From NCBI GenBank assembly GCA_964247055.1, contig OZ176050.1:1240001-1304000 (forward strand): DNA of 64,000 nucleotides, in the 5' to 3' direction. The DNA is from Paragordius varius. Taxonomy: Eukaryota; Nematomorpha. Shown piece after piece: positions 38,215 through 52,900 of this stretch (position 1 is the stretch's first letter; each line of letters opens with the position of its first letter). The notes under the pieces are model-generated. The model saw only the letters and a list, made by a program, of their open reading frames with translations. It did no database searches and was not told where the DNA came from. The position numbers and the translations under genes are program-made.

Positions 38215-41200
38215 ACCGGTGAACAAATATATTTTTTATATATTTTCTTAGTAAGACTACATCAAAATATAGAAATAGTTTGACAAACTCTTTCATATCC
38301 GATTTTTACAACGATACTTTAAAAATTAATGTGTTAAACTAGTCGCATCAATACTCACGTTAAACTTTGTTCTTAAAAATCGGATATTGGTCACCGGTGA
38401 ACAAAATAATTTTTTATACATTCTCTTAGTAAGACTACAGCAAAATATAGAGATAGTTTGACAAACTCTTTCATATCCGATTTTTACAACGATACTTTAA
38501 AAATTAATGTATAAAACTAGTCGTATCAATAAATCGCATCAATACTCAAGTTAAACTTTGTCCTTAAAAATCGGATATTGGTCACCGGTGAACAAAATTA
38601 TTTTTTATACATTCTCTTAGTAGGACTACATCAAAATATAGAGATAGTTTGGCAAACTCTTTCATATCCGATTTCTACAACGATACTTTAAAAATTAATG
38701 TATAAAACTAGTCGCATCAATACTCACGTTAAACTTTGTTCTTAAAAATCGGATATTGGTCACCGGTGAACAAAATAATTTTTTATACATTCTCTTAGTA
38801 AGACTACAGCAAAATATAGAGATAGTTTGATAACTCTTTCATATCCGATTTTTACAACGATACTTTAAAAATTAATGTATAAAACTAGTCGTATCAATAA
38901 ATCGCATCAATACTCAAGTTAAACTTTGTCCTTAAAAATCGGATATTGGTCACCGGTGAACAAAATAATTTTTTATACATTCTCTAAGTAAGACTACAGC
39001 AAAATATAGATTTAGTTTGACAAACTCTTTCATATCCGATTTTTACAACGATACTTTAAAAATTAATGTATTAAACTAGTCGCATCAAACTCAAGTTAAA
39101 CTTTGTCCTTAAAAATCGGATATTGGTCACCGGTGAACAAAATTATTTTTTTTACATTCTTTTAGCAAGACTACATCAAAATATAGAGATAGTTTGACAA
39201 ACTCTTTCATATCCGATTTTAACAAAGATACTTTAAAAATTAATGTATAAAACTAGTCGCATCAATACTCAAGTTAAACTTTGTCCTTAAAAATCGAATA
39301 TTGGTCACCGGTGAACAAAATTATTTTTTATACATTTTCTTAGTAAGACTACATCAAAATATAGAAATAGTTTGACAAACTCTTTCATATCCGATTTTTA
39401 CAACGATACTTTAAAAATTAATGTGTTAAACTAGTCGCATCAATACTCACGTTAAACTTTGTCCTTAAAAATCGAATATTGGTCACCGGTGAACAAATAT
39501 ATTTTTTATATATTTTCTTAGTAAGACTACATCAAAATATAGAAATAGTTTGACAAACTCTTTCATATCCGATTTTTACAACGATACTTTAAAAATTAAT
39601 GTGTTAAACTAGTCGCATCAATACTCACGTTAAACTTTGTTCTTAAAAATCGGATATTGGTCACCGGTGAACAAAATAATTTTTTATACATTCTCTTAGT
39701 AAGACTACAGCAAAATATAGAGATAGTTTGACAAACTCTTTCATATCCGATTTTTACAACGATACTTTAAAAATTAATGTATAAAACTAGTCGTATCAAT
39801 AAATCGCATCAATACTCAAGTTAAACTTTGTCCTTAAAAATCGGATATTGGTCACCGGTGAACAAAATTATTTTTTATACATTCTCTTAGTAGGACTACA
39901 TCAAAATATAGAGATAGTTTGGCAAACTCTTTCATATCCGATTTCTACAACGATACTTTAAAAATTAATGTATAAAACTAGTCGCATCAATACTCACGTT
40001 AAACTTTGTTCTTAAAAATCGGATATTGGTCACCGGTGAACAAAATAATTTTTTATACATTCTCTTAGTAAGACTACAGCAAAATATAGAGATAGTTTGA
40101 TAACTCTTTCATATCCGATTTTTACAACGATACTTTAAAAATTAATGTATAAAACTAGTCGTATCAATAAATCGCATCAATACTCAAGTTAAACTTTGTC
40201 CTTAAAAATCGGATATTGGTCACCGGTGAACAAAATAATTTTTTATACATTCACTAAGTAAGACTACAGCAAAATATAGATTTAGTTTGACAAACTCTTT
40301 CATATCCGATTTTTACAACGATACTTTAAAAATTAATGTATTAAACTAGTCGCATCAAACTCAAGTTAAACTTTGTCCTTAAAAATCGGATATTGGTCAC
40401 CGGTGAACAAAATTATTTTTTTTACATTCTTTTAGCAAGACTACATCAAAATATAGAGATAGTTTGACAAACTCTTTCATATCCGATTTTAACAAAGATA
40501 CTTTAAAAATTAATGTATAAAACTAGTCGCATCAATACTCAAGTTAAACTTTGTCCTTAAAAATCGAATATTGGTCACCGGTGAACAAAATTATTTTTTA
40601 TACATTTTCTTAGTAAGACTACATCAAAATATAGAAATAGTTTGACAAACTCTTTCATATCCGATTTTTACAACGATACTTTAAAAATTAATGTGTTAAA
40701 CTAGTCGCATCAATACTCACGTTTAACTTTGTTCTTAAAAATCGGATATTGGTCACCGGTGAACAAAATAATTTTTTATACATTCTCTTAGTAAGACTAC
40801 AGCAAAATATAGAGATAGTTTGACAAACTCTTTCATATCCGATTTTTACAACGATACTTTAAAAATTAATGTATAAAACTAGTCGTATCAATAAGTCGCA
40901 TCAATACTCAAGTTAAACTTTGTCCTTAAAAATCGGATATTGGTCACCGGTGAACAAAATTATTTTTTATACATTCTCTTAGTAGGACTACATCAAAATA
41001 TAGAGATAGTTTGGCAAACTCTTTCATATCCGATTTCTACAACGATACTTTAAAAATTAATGTATAAAACTAGTCGCATCAATACTCACGTTAAACTTTG
41101 TTCTTAAAAATCGGATATTGGTCACCGGTGAACAAAATAATTTTTTATACATTCTCTTAGTAAGACTACAGCAAAATATAGAGATATTTGATAACTCTTT

Positions 41201-41668
41201 CATATCCGATTTTTACAACGATACTTTAAAAATTAATGTATAAAACTAGTCGTATCAATAAATCGCATCAATACTCAAATTAAACTTTGTCCTTAAAAAT
41301 CGGATATTGGTCACCGGTGAACAAAATAATTTTTTATACATTCTCTAAGTAAGACTACAGCAAAATATAGATTTAGTTTGACAAACTCTTTCATATCCGA
41401 TTTTTACAACGATACTTTAAAAATTAATGTATTAAACTAGTCGCATCAATACTCAAGTTAAACTTTGTCCTTAAAAATCGGATATTGGTCACCGGTGAAC
41501 AAAATTATTTTTTTTACATTCTTTTAGCAAGACTACATCAAAATATAGAGATAGTTTGACAAACTCTTTCATATCCGATTTTAACAACGATACTTTAAAA
41601 ATTAATGTATAAAACTAGTCGCATCAATATTCAAGTTAAACTTTGTCCTTAAAAATCGAATATTGGTC
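38215..41668. repeat. Higher-order repeat, units of 1,270, 1,092 and 1,092 bp
   Basis: Units are 38215-39484, 39485-40576 and 40577-41668. The first has seven monomers and the others six, so the lengths differ by exactly one 178-bp unit. Markers shared by all three are CCGATTTCTACAACG (38666, 39936, 41030), TTTGATAACTC and TCTTTTAGCAAGAC. The first two also share GAACAAATATATTTTTTATA (38221/39491) and TTAACAAAGATAC. Confidence 0.88.
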
Positions 41669-42410
41669 ACCGGTGAACAAAATTATTTTTTATACATTTT
41701 CTTAGTAAGACTACATCAAAATATAGAAATAGTTTGACAAACTCTTTCATATCCGATTTTTACAACGATACTTTAAAAATTAATGTGTTAAACTAGTCGC
41801 ATCAATACTCACGTTAAACTTTGTTCTTAAAAATCGGATATTGGTCACCGGTGAACAAAATAATTTTTTATACATTCTCTTAGTAAGACTACAGCAAAAT
41901 ATAGAGATAGTTTGACAAACTCTTTCATATCCGATTTTTACAACGATACTTTAAAAATTAATGTATAAAACTAGTCGTATCAATAAATCGCATCAATACT
42001 CAAGTTAAACTTTGTCCTTAAAAATCGGATATTGGTCACCGGTGAACAAAATTATTTTTTTTACATTCTCTTAGCAAGACTACATCAAAATATAGAGATA
42101 GTTTGACAAACTCTTTCATATCCGATTTTTACAACGATACTTTAAAAATTAATGTGTTAAACTAGTCGCATCAATAATCACGTTAAACTTTGTCCTTACA
42201 AATCGGATATTGGTCACCGGTGAACAAAATAATTTTTGATACATTCTCTTCGTAAGACTACAGCAAAATATAGAGATAGTTTGACAAACTCTTTCATATC
42301 CGATTTTTACAACGATACTTTAAAAATTAATGTATAAAACTAATCGTATCAATAAATCGCATCAATACTCAAGTTAAACTTTGTCCTTAAAAATCGGATA
42401 TTGGTCACCG
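41669..42410. repeat. Satellite units between two duplicated blocks
   Basis: Four ordinary or long units of the TAGAAATAG, ACAGCAAAAT and T8/GCAAGAC subfamilies. The CACGTTAAACTTTGTCCTTAC monomer near 42180 repeats one near 37265. No gene is present. Confidence 0.78.
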
Positions 42411-44915
42411 GACAAAATTATTTTTTTTACATTCTCTTAGCAAGACTACAGCAAAATATAGAGATAGTTTGACAAACTCTTTCATATCCGATTTTTACAA
42501 CGATACTTTAAAAATTAATGTATTAATATGCATCAATACTCAAGTTAAACTTTGTCCTTAAAAATCGGATATTGGTCACCGGTGAACAAAATTATTTTTT
42601 ATACATTCTCTCAGCAAGACTAGATCAAAATATAGAGATAGTTTGACAAACTCTTTCATATCCGATTTTTACAACGATACTTTAAAAATTAATGTATTAA
42701 ACTAGTCGCATCAATACTCAAGTTAAACTTTGTCCTTAAAAATCGGATATTGGTCACCGGTGAACAAAATTATTTTTTTTACATTCTCTTAGCAAGACTA
42801 CATCAAAATATAGAGATAGTTTGACAAACTCTTTCATATCCGATTTTTACAAGGATACTTTATAAATTAATGTATAAAACTAGTCGTATTAATAAGTCGC
42901 ATCAATACTCAAGTTAAACTTTGTCCTTAAAAATCGGATATTGGTCACCGGTGAACAAAATAATTTTTTATACATTCTCTTAGTAGGACTACATCAAAAT
43001 ATAGAGATAGTTTGGCAAACTCTTTCATATCCGATTTTTACAACGATACTTTAAAAATTAATGTATAAAACTAGTCGCATCAATACTCAAATTAAACTTT
43101 GTCCTTAAAAATCGATTGGTCACCGGTGAACAAAATTATTTTTTATACATTCTCTTAGTAAGACTACATCAAAATATAGAGATAGTTTGACAAACTCTTT
43201 CATATCCGATTTTTACAACGATACTTTAAAAATTAATGTATAAAACTAGTCGCATCAATACTCAAGTTAAACTTTGTCCTTAAAAATCGAATATTGGTCA
43301 CCGGTGAACAAAATTATTTTTTATACATTCTCTTAGTAAGACTACATCAAAATATAGAGATAGTTTGACAAACTCTTTCATATCCGATTTTTACAACGAT
43401 ACTTTAAAAATTAATGTATAAAACTAGTCGCATCAATACTCAAGTTAAACTTTATCCTTAAAAATTGGATATTGGTCACCGGTGAACAAAATAATTTTTT
43501 ATACATTCTCTTAGTAAGACTACATCAAAATATAGAGATAGTTTGACAAACTCTTTCATATCCGATTTTTCCAACGATACTTTAAAAATTAATGTATAAA
43601 ACTAGTCGCATCAATACTCAAGTTAAACTTTGTCCTTAAAAATCGAATATTGGTCACCGGTGAACAAAATTATTTTTTATACATTCTCTTAAGACTACAT
43701 CAAAATATAGAGATAGTTTGACAAACTCTTTCATATCCGATTTTTACAACGATACTTTAAAAATTAATGTATAAAACTAGTCGCATCAATACTCTAGTAA
43801 ACTTTATCCTTAAAAATTGGATATTGGTCACCGGTGAACAAAATAATTTTTTATACATTCTCTTAGTAAGACTACATCAAAATATAGAGATAGTTTGACA
43901 AACTCTTTCATATCCGATTTTTACAACGATACTTTAAAAATTAATGTATTAAACTAGTCGCATCAATACTCAAGTTAAACTTTGTCCTTAAAAATCGGAT
44001 ATTGGTCACCGGTGAACAAAATTATTTTTTATGCATTCTCTTAGTAGGACTACATCAAAACATAGAGATAGTTTGGCAAACTCTTTCATATCCGATTTTT
44101 ACAACGATACTTTAAAAAATAATGTTTAAAACTAGTCGTATCAATAAGTCGCATCAATACTCAAATTAAACTTTGTCCTTAAAAATCGGATATTGGTCAC
44201 CGGTGAACAAAATTATTTTTTTTACATTCTCTTAGCAAGACTACAGCAAAATATAGATATAGTTTGACAAACTCTTTCATATCCGATTTTTACAACGATA
44301 CTTTAAAAATTAATGTATTAAAGTCGCATCAATACTCAAGTTAAACTTTGTCCTTAAAAATCGGATATTGGTCACCGGTGAACAAAATTATTTATACATT
44401 CTCTCAGCAAGACTACATCAAAATATAGAGATAGTTTGACAAACTCTTTCATATCCGATTTTTACAACGATACTTTAAAAATTAATGTATTAAACTAGTC
44501 GCATCAATACTCAAGTTAAACTTTGTCCTTAAAAATCGGATATTGGTCACCGGTGAACAAAATTATTTTTTTTACATTCTCTTAGCAAGACTACATCAAA
44601 ATATAGAGATAGTTTGACAAACTCTTTCATATCCGATTTTTACAAGGATACTTTATAAATTAATGTATAAAACTAGTCGTATTAATAAGTCGCATCAATA
44701 CTCAAGTTAAACTTTGTCCTTAAAAATCGGATATTGGTCACCGGTGAACAAAATAATTTTTTATACATTCTCTTAGTAGGACTACATCAAAATATAGAGA
44801 TAGTTTGGCAAACTCTTTCATATCCGATTTTTACAACGATACTTTAAAAATTAATGTATAAATCTAGTCGCATCAATACTCAAGTTAAACTTTGTCCTTA
44901 AAAATCGATTGGTCA
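42411..44915. repeat. Duplicated four-monomer segment at a 1,793-bp offset
   Basis: The stretch 42411-43120 recurs at about 44206-44915. Both carry TCTCTCAGCAAGAC, ACAAGGATACTTTATAAATT (42848/44641), TCGTATTAATAAGTCGC and the shortened right arm AAAATCGATTGGTCACC (43108/44901). Between them lie basic units with TTATCCTTAAAAATTGG. Confidence 0.86.
43850..44305. repeat. Distant copy of 22505-22962
   Basis: About 455 bp match a stretch 21,345 bp upstream. Shared private variants are TTTTTTATGCATTC, CATCAAAACATAGAG, TTTAAAAAATAATGTTTAAA and TATAGATATAGTTTG. I noticed one difference (CTCAAATT near 44161 against CTCAAGTT). The match is interrupted on both sides, so this is a short patch, not a long duplication. 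Confidence 0.82.
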
Positions 44916-46900
44916 CCGGTGAACAAAATTATTTTTTATACATTCTCTTAGTAAGACTACATCAAAATATAGAGATAGTTTGACAAACTCTTTCATATCC
45001 GATTTTTACAACGATACTTTAAAAATTAATGTATAAAACTAGTCGCATCAATACTCTAGTTAAACTTTATCCTTAAAAATTGGATATTGGTCACCGGTGA
45101 ACAAAATAATTTTTTATACATTCTCTTAGTAAGACTACATCAAAATATAGAGATAGTTTGACAAACTCTTTCATATCCGATTTTTACAACGATACTTTAA
45201 AAATTAATGTATAAAACTAGTCGCATCAATACTCAAGTTAAACTTTGTCCTTAAAAATCGGATATTGGTCACCGGTGAACTAAATTATTTTTTATGCATT
45301 CTCTTAGTAGGACTACATCAAAATATAGAGATAGTTTGACAAACTCTTTCATATCCGATTTTTACAACGATACTTTAAAAATTAATGTATAAAACTAGTC
45401 GCATCAATACTCAAGTTAAACTTTGTCCTTAAAAATCGAATATTGGTCACCGGTGAACAAAATTATTTTTTATACATTCTCTTAGTAAGACTACATCAAA
45501 ATATAGAGATAGTTTGACAAACTCTTTCATATCCGATTTTTACAACGATACTTTAAAAATTAATGTGTTAAACTAGTCGCATCAATACTCAAGTTAAACT
45601 TTGTCCTTAAAAATCGGATATTGGTCACCGGTGAACAAAATAATTTTTTATACATTCTCTTAGTAAGACTACAGCAAAATATAGATTTAGTTTGACAAAC
45701 TCTTTCATATCCGATTTTTACAACGATACTTTAAAAATTAATGTATTAAACTAGTCGCATCAATACTCAAGTTAAACTTTGTCCTTAAAAATCGGATATT
45801 GGTCACCGGTGAACAAAATTATTTTTTTTACATTCTCTTAGCAAGACTACATCAAAATATAGGGATAGTTTGACAAACTCTTTCATATCCGATTTTTACA
45901 ACGATACTTTATAATTTAATGTATAAAACTAGTCGTATCAATAAGTCGCACCAATACTCAAGTTAAACTTTGTCCTTAAAAATCGGATATTGGTCACCGG
46001 TGAACAAAATTATTTTTTATACATTCTCTTAGTAGGACTACATCAAAATATAGAGATAGTTTGGCAAACTCTTTCATATCCGATTTTTACAACGATACTT
46101 TAAAAATTAATGTATAAAACTAGTCGCATCAATACTCAAGTTAAACTTTATCCTTAAAAATTGGATATTGGTCACCGGTGAACAAAATAATTTTTTATAC
46201 ATTCTCTTAGTAAGACTACATCAAAATATAGAGATAGTTTGACAAACTCTTTCATATCCGATTTTTCCAACGATACTTTAAAAATTAATGTATAAAACTA
46301 GTCGCATCAATAAAACTAGTCGCATCAATACTCAAGTTAAACTTTGTCCTTAAAAATCGAATATTGGTCACCGGTGAACAATATTATTTTTTATACATTC
46401 TCTTAAGACTACATCAAAATATAGAGATAGTTTGACAAACTCTTTCATATCCGATTTTTACAACGATACTTTAAAAATTAATGTATAAAACTAGTCGCAT
46501 CAATACTCTAGTTAAACTTTATCCTTAAAAATTGGATATTGGTCACCGGTGAACAAAATTATTTTTTATACATTCTCTTAGTAAGACTACATCAAAATAT
46601 AGAGATAGTTTGACAAACTCTTTCATATCCGATTTTTACAACGATACTTTAAAAATTAATGTATAAAACTAGTCGCATCAATACTCAAGTTAAACTTTAT
46701 CCTTAAAAATTGGATATTGGTCACCGGTGAACAAAATAATTTTTTATACATTCTCTTAGTAAGACTACATCAAAATATAGAGATAGTTTGACAAACTCTT
46801 TCATATCCGATTTTTACAACGATACTTTAAAAATTAATATTTAAAACTAGTCGCATCAATACTCAAGTTAAACTTTGTCCTTAAAAATCGAATATTGGTC
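44916..46900. repeat. Basic satellite units with TTATCCTTAAAAATTGG
   Basis: Mostly 178-bp units alternating between right-arm forms TCGAATATTGG and TTGGATATTGG. One monomer near 46299 has a 17-bp tandem duplication (AACTAGTCGCATCAATA appears twice), an event independent of the common 13-bp duplication. No gene is present. Confidence 0.82.
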
Positions 46901-48680
46901 ACCGGTGAACAAAATTATTTTTTATACATTCTCTTAGTAAGACTACATCAAAATATAGAGATATTTTGACAAACTCTTTCATATCCGATTTTTACAACGA
47001 TACTTTAAAAATTAATGTATAAAACTAGTCGCATCAATACTCAAGTTAAACTTTGTCCTTAAAAGTGGAATATTGGTCACCGGTGAACAAAATTATTTTT
47101 TATACATTCTCTTAGTAAGACTACATCAAAATATAGAGATAGTTTGACAAACTCTTTCATATCCAATTTTTACAACGATACTTTAAAAATTAATGTATAA
47201 AACTAGTCGCATCAATATTCAAGTTAAACTTTGTCCTTAAAAATCGAATATTGGTCACCGATGAACAAAATTATTTTTTATACATTCTCTTAGTAAGACT
47301 ACATCAAAATATAGAGATAGTTTTACAAACTCTTTCATATCCGATTTTTACAACGATACTTTAAAAATTAATGTATAAAACTAGTCGCATCAATACTCAA
47401 GTTAAACTTTATCCTTAAAAATTGGATATTGGTCACCGGTGAACAAAATAATTTTTTATACATTCTCTTAGTAAGACTACATCAAAATATAGAGATAGTT
47501 TGACAAACTCTTTCATATCCGATTTTTACAACGATACTTTAAAAATTAATGTATAAAACTAGTCGCATCAATACTCAAGTTAAACTTTGTCCTTAAAAAT
47601 CGAATATTGGTTACCGGTGAAAAAAATTATTTTTTATACATTCTCTTAGTAAGACTACATCAAAATATAGAGATAGATTGACAAACTCTTTCATATCCGA
47701 TTTTTACAACGATACTTTAAAAATTAATGTATAAAACTAGTCGCATCAATACTCAAGTTAAACTTTGTCCTTAAAAATCGAATATTGGTCACCGGTGAAC
47801 AAAATTATTTTTTATACATTCTCTTAGTAAGACTACATCAAAATATAGAGATAGTTTGACAAACTCTTTCATATCCGATTTTTACAACGATACTTTAAAA
47901 ATTAATGTATAAAACTAGTCGCATCAATACTCAAGTTAAACTTTGTCCTTAAAAGTGGAATATTGGTCACCGGTGAACAAAATTATTTTTTATACATTCT
48001 CTTAGTAAGACTACATCAAAATATAGAGATAGTTTGACAAACTCTTTCATATCCAATTTTTACAACGATACTTTAAAAATTAATGTATAAAACTAGTCGC
48101 ATCAATATTCAAGTTAAACTTTGTCCTTAAAAATCGAATATTGGTCACCGATGAACAAAATTATTTTTTATACATTCTCTTAGTAAGACTACATCAAAAT
48201 ATAGAGATAGTTTTACAAACTCTTTCATATCCGATTTTTACAACGATACTTTAAAAATTAATGTATAAAACTAGTCGCATCAATACTCAAGTTAAACTTT
48301 ATCCTTAAAAATTGGATATTGGTCACCGGTGAACAAAATAATTTTTTATACATTCTCTTAGTAAGACTACATCAAAATATAGAGATAGTTTGACAAACTC
48401 TTTCATATCCGATTTTTACAACGATACTTTAAAAATTAATGTATAAAACTAGTCGCATCAATACTCAAGTTAAACTTTGTCCTTAAAAATCGAATATTGG
48501 TTACCGGTGAAAAAAATTATTTTTTATACATTCTCTTAGTAAGACTACATCAAAATATAGAGATAGATTGACAAACTCTTTCATATCCGATTTTTACAAC
48601 GATACTTTAAAAATTAATGTATAAAACTAGTCGCATCAATACTCAAGTTAAACTTTATCCTTAAAAATTGGATATTGGTC
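46901..48680. repeat. 890-bp pentamer, two tandem copies
   Basis: Copies are 46901-47790 and 47791-48680, five 178-bp monomers each. Private markers are AAAAGTGGAATATTGG (47061/47951), TATCCAATTTTTAC (47159/48049), TCACCGATGAAC, GTTTTACAAAC, GGTTACCGGTGAAAAAAATT and TAGATTGACAAAC. The two copies differ at their edges (TATTTTGACAAAC near 46972 is only in the first). Confidence 0.9.
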
Positions 48681-49936
48681 ACCTGTGAACAAAATAATTT
48701 TTTATACATTCTCTTAGTAAGACTACATTAAAATATAGAGATAGTTTGAAAAACTCTTTCATATCCGATTTTTACAACGATACTTTAAAAATTAATGTAT
48801 AAAACTAGTCGCATCAATACTCAAGTTAAACTTTGTCCTTAAAAATCGAATATTGGTCACCGGTGAACAAAATTATTTTTTATACATTCTCTTAGTAAGA
48901 CTACATCAAAATATAGAGATAGTTTGACAAACTCTATATCCGATTTTTACAACGATACTTTAAAAATTAATGTATAAAACTAGTCGCATCAATACTCAAG
49001 TTAAACTTTGTCCTTAAAAATCGGATATTGGTCACCGGTGAACAAAAATATTTTTTTTACATTCTCTTAGCAAGACTACATCAAAATATAGAGATAGTTT
49101 AACAAACTCTTTCATATCCGATTTTTACAACGATACTTTAAAAATTGATGTATAAAACTAGTTGTATCAATAAGTCGCATCAATACTCAAGTTAAACTTT
49201 GTCCTTAAAAATCGGATATTGGTCACCGGTGAACAAAATTATTTTTTATACATTCTCTTAGTAGGACTACATCAAAATATAGAGATAGTTTGGCAAACTC
49301 TTTCATATCCGATTTTTACAACGATACTTTAAAAATTAATGTATAAAACTAGTCGCATCAATACTCAAGTTAAACTTTGTCCTTAAAAATCGAATATTGG
49401 TCACCGGTGAACAAAATTATTTTTTATACATTCTCTTAGTAAGACTACATCAAAATATAGAGATAGTTTGACAAACTCTTTCATATCCGATTTTTACAAC
49501 GATACTTTAAAAATTAATGTATAAAACTAGTCGCATCAATACTCAAGTTAAACTTTGTCCTTAAAAATCGGATATTGGTCACCGGTGAACAAAATAATTT
49601 TTTATACATTCTCTTAGTAAGACTACAGCAAAATATAGAGATAGTTTGACAAACTCTTTCATATCCGATTTTTAAAACGATACTTTAAAAATTAATGTAT
49701 TAAACTAGTCGCATCAATACTCAAGTTAAACTTTGTCCTTAAAAATCGGATATTGGTCACCGGTGAACAAAATTATTTTTTATACATTCTCTTAACAAGA
49801 CTACATCAAAATATAGAGAATGTTTGACAAACTCTTTCATATCCGATTTTTACAACGATACTTTAAAAATTAATGTATTAAACTAGTCGCATCAATACTC
49901 AAGTTAAACTTTGTCCTTAAAAATCGGATATTGGTC
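48681..49936. repeat. Satellite units leading into the trimer domain
   Basis: Includes ACCTGTGAAC with TACATTAAAATATAG (repeated at 55897), a 4-bp loss in CTCTATATCCGAT near 48934, and the first T8/GCAAGAC/GTTTAACAAAC long monomer at 49034. No gene is present. Confidence 0.82.
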
Positions 49937-52900
49937 ACCGGTGAACAAAATTATTTTTTTTACTTTCTCTTAGCAAGACTACATCAAAATATAGAGATAG
50001 TTTAACAAACTCTTTCATATCCGATTTTTACAACGATACTTTAAAAATTAATGTATAAAACTAGTTGTATCAATAAGTCGCATCAATACTCAAGTTAAAC
50101 TTTGTCCTTAAAAATCGGATATTGGTCACCGGTGAACAAAATTATTTTTTATACATTCTCTTAGTAGGACTACATCAAAATATAGAGATAGTTTGGCAAA
50201 CTCTTTCATATCCGATTTTTACAACGATACTTTAAAAATTAATGTATTAAACTAGTCGCATCAATACTCAAGTTAAACTTTGTCCTTAAAAATCGGATAT
50301 TGGTCACCGGTGAACAAAATTATTTTTTATACTTTCTCTTAGCAAGACTACATCAAAATATAGAGAATGTTTGACAAACTCTTTCATATCCGATTTTTAC
50401 AACGATACTTTAAAAATTAATGTAATAAACTAGTCGCATCAATACTCAAGTTAAACTTTGTCCTTAAAAATCGGATATTGGTCACCGGTGAACAAAATTA
50501 TTTTTTTTACATTCTCTTAGCAAGACTACATCAAAATATAGAGATAGTTTAACAAACTCTTTCATATCCGATTTTTACAACGATACTTTAAAAATTAATG
50601 TATAAAACTAGTTGTATCAATAAGTCGCATCAATACTCAAGTTAAACTTTGTCCTTAAAAATCGGATATTGGTCACCGGTGAACAAAATTATTTTTTATA
50701 CATTCTCTTAGTAGGACTACATCAAAATATAGAGATAGTTTGGCAAACTCTTTCATATCCGATTTTTACAACGATACTTTAAAAATTAATGTATTAAACT
50801 AGTCGCATCAATACTCAAGTTAAACTTTGTCCTTAAAAATCGGATATTGGTCACCGGTGAACAAAATTATTTTTTATACATTCTCTTAGCAAGACTACAT
50901 CAAAATATAGAGAATGTTTGACAAACTCTTTCATATCCGATTTTTACAACGATACTTTAAAAATTAATGTAATAAACTAGTCGCATCAATACTCAAGTTA
51001 AACTTTGTCCTCAAAAATCGGATATTGGTCACCGGTGAACAAAATTATTTTTTTTACATTCTCTTAGCAAGACTACATCAAAATATAGAGATAGTTTAAC
51101 AAACTCTTTCATATCCGATTTTTACAACGATACTTTAAAAATTAATGTATAAAACTAGTTGTATCAATAAGTCGCATCAATACTCAAGTTAAACTTTGTC
51201 CTTAAAAATCGTATATTGGTCATCGGTGAACAAAATTATTTTTTATACATTCTCTTAGTAGGACTACATCAAAATATAGAGATAGTTTGGCAAACTCTTT
51301 CATATCCGATTTTTACAACGATACTTTAAAAATTAATGTATTAAACTAGTCGCATCAATACTCAAGTTAAACTTTGTCCTTAAAAATCGGATATTGGTCA
51401 CCGGTGAACAAAATTATTTTTTATACATTCTCTTAGCAAGACTACATCAAAATATAGAGAATGTTTGACAAACTCTTTCATATCCGATTTTTACAACGAT
51501 ACTTTAAAAATTAATGTAATAAACTAGTCGCATCAATACTCAAGTTAAACTTTGTCCTTAAAAATCGGATATTGGTCACCGGTGAACAAAATTATTTTTT
51601 TTACATTCTCTTAGCAAGACTACATCAAAATATAGAGATAGTTTAACAAACTCTTTCATATCCGATTTTTACAACGATACTTTATAAAACTAGTTGTATC
51701 AATAAGTCGCATCAATACTCAAGTTAAACTTTGTCCTTAAAAATCGGATATTGGTCACCGGTGAACAAAATAATTTTTTATACATTCTCTTAGTAAGACT
51801 ACAGCAAAATATAGAGATAGTTTGACAAACTCTTTCATATCCGATTTTTACAACGATACTTTAAAAATTAATGTATTAAACTAGTCGCATCAATACTCAA
51901 GTTAAACTTTGTCCTTAAAAATCGGATATTGGTCACCGGTGAACAAAATTATTTTTTTTACATTCTCTTAGCAAGACTACATCAAAATATAGAGATAGTT
52001 TAACAAACTCTTTCATATCCGATTTTTACAGCGATACTTTAAAAATTAATGTATAAAACTAGTTGTATCAATAAGTCGCATCAATACTCAAGTTAAACTT
52101 TGTCCTTAAAAATCGGATATTGGTCACCGGTGAACAAAATTATTTTTTATACATTCTCTTAGTAGGACTACATCAAAATATAGAGATAGTTTGGCAAACT
52201 CTTTCATATCCGATTTTTACAACGATACTTTAAAAATTAATGTATTAAACTAGTCGCATCAATACTCAAGTTAAACTTTGTCCTTAAAAATCGGATATTG
52301 GTCACCGGTGAACAAAATTATTTTTTATACATTCTCTTAGTAAGACTACATCAAAATATAGAGATAGTTTGACAAACTCTTTCATATCCGATTTTTACAA
52401 CGATACTTTAAAAATTAATGTATAAAACTAGTCGCATCAATACTCAAGTTAAACTTTGTCCTTAAAAATCGGATATTGGTCACCGGGGAACAAAATAATT
52501 TTTTATACATTCTCTTAGTAAGACTACAGCAAAATATAGAGATAGTTTGACAAACTCTTTCATATCCGATTTTTACAACGATACTTTAAAAATTAATGTA
52601 TTAAACTAGTCGCATCAATACTCAAGTTAAACTTTGTCCTTAAAAATCGGATATTGGTCACCGGTGAACAAAATTATTTTTTATACATTCTCTTAACAAG
52701 ACTACATCAAAATATAGAGAATGTTTGACAAACTCTTTCATATCCGATTTTTACAACGATACTTTAAAAATTAATGTATTAAACTAGTCGCATCAATACT
52801 CAAGTTAAACTTTGTCCTTAAAAATCGGATATTGGTCACCGGTGAACAAAATTATTTTTTTTACATTCTCTTAGCAAGACTACATCAAAATATAGAGATA

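Noticed and set aside
49945-49965. T8 tract as an RNA polymerase III terminator
   Set aside because: No A/B box promoter pair or structured RNA precedes it; the tract is one A-to-T change in the normal T6 block and marks a subfamily.
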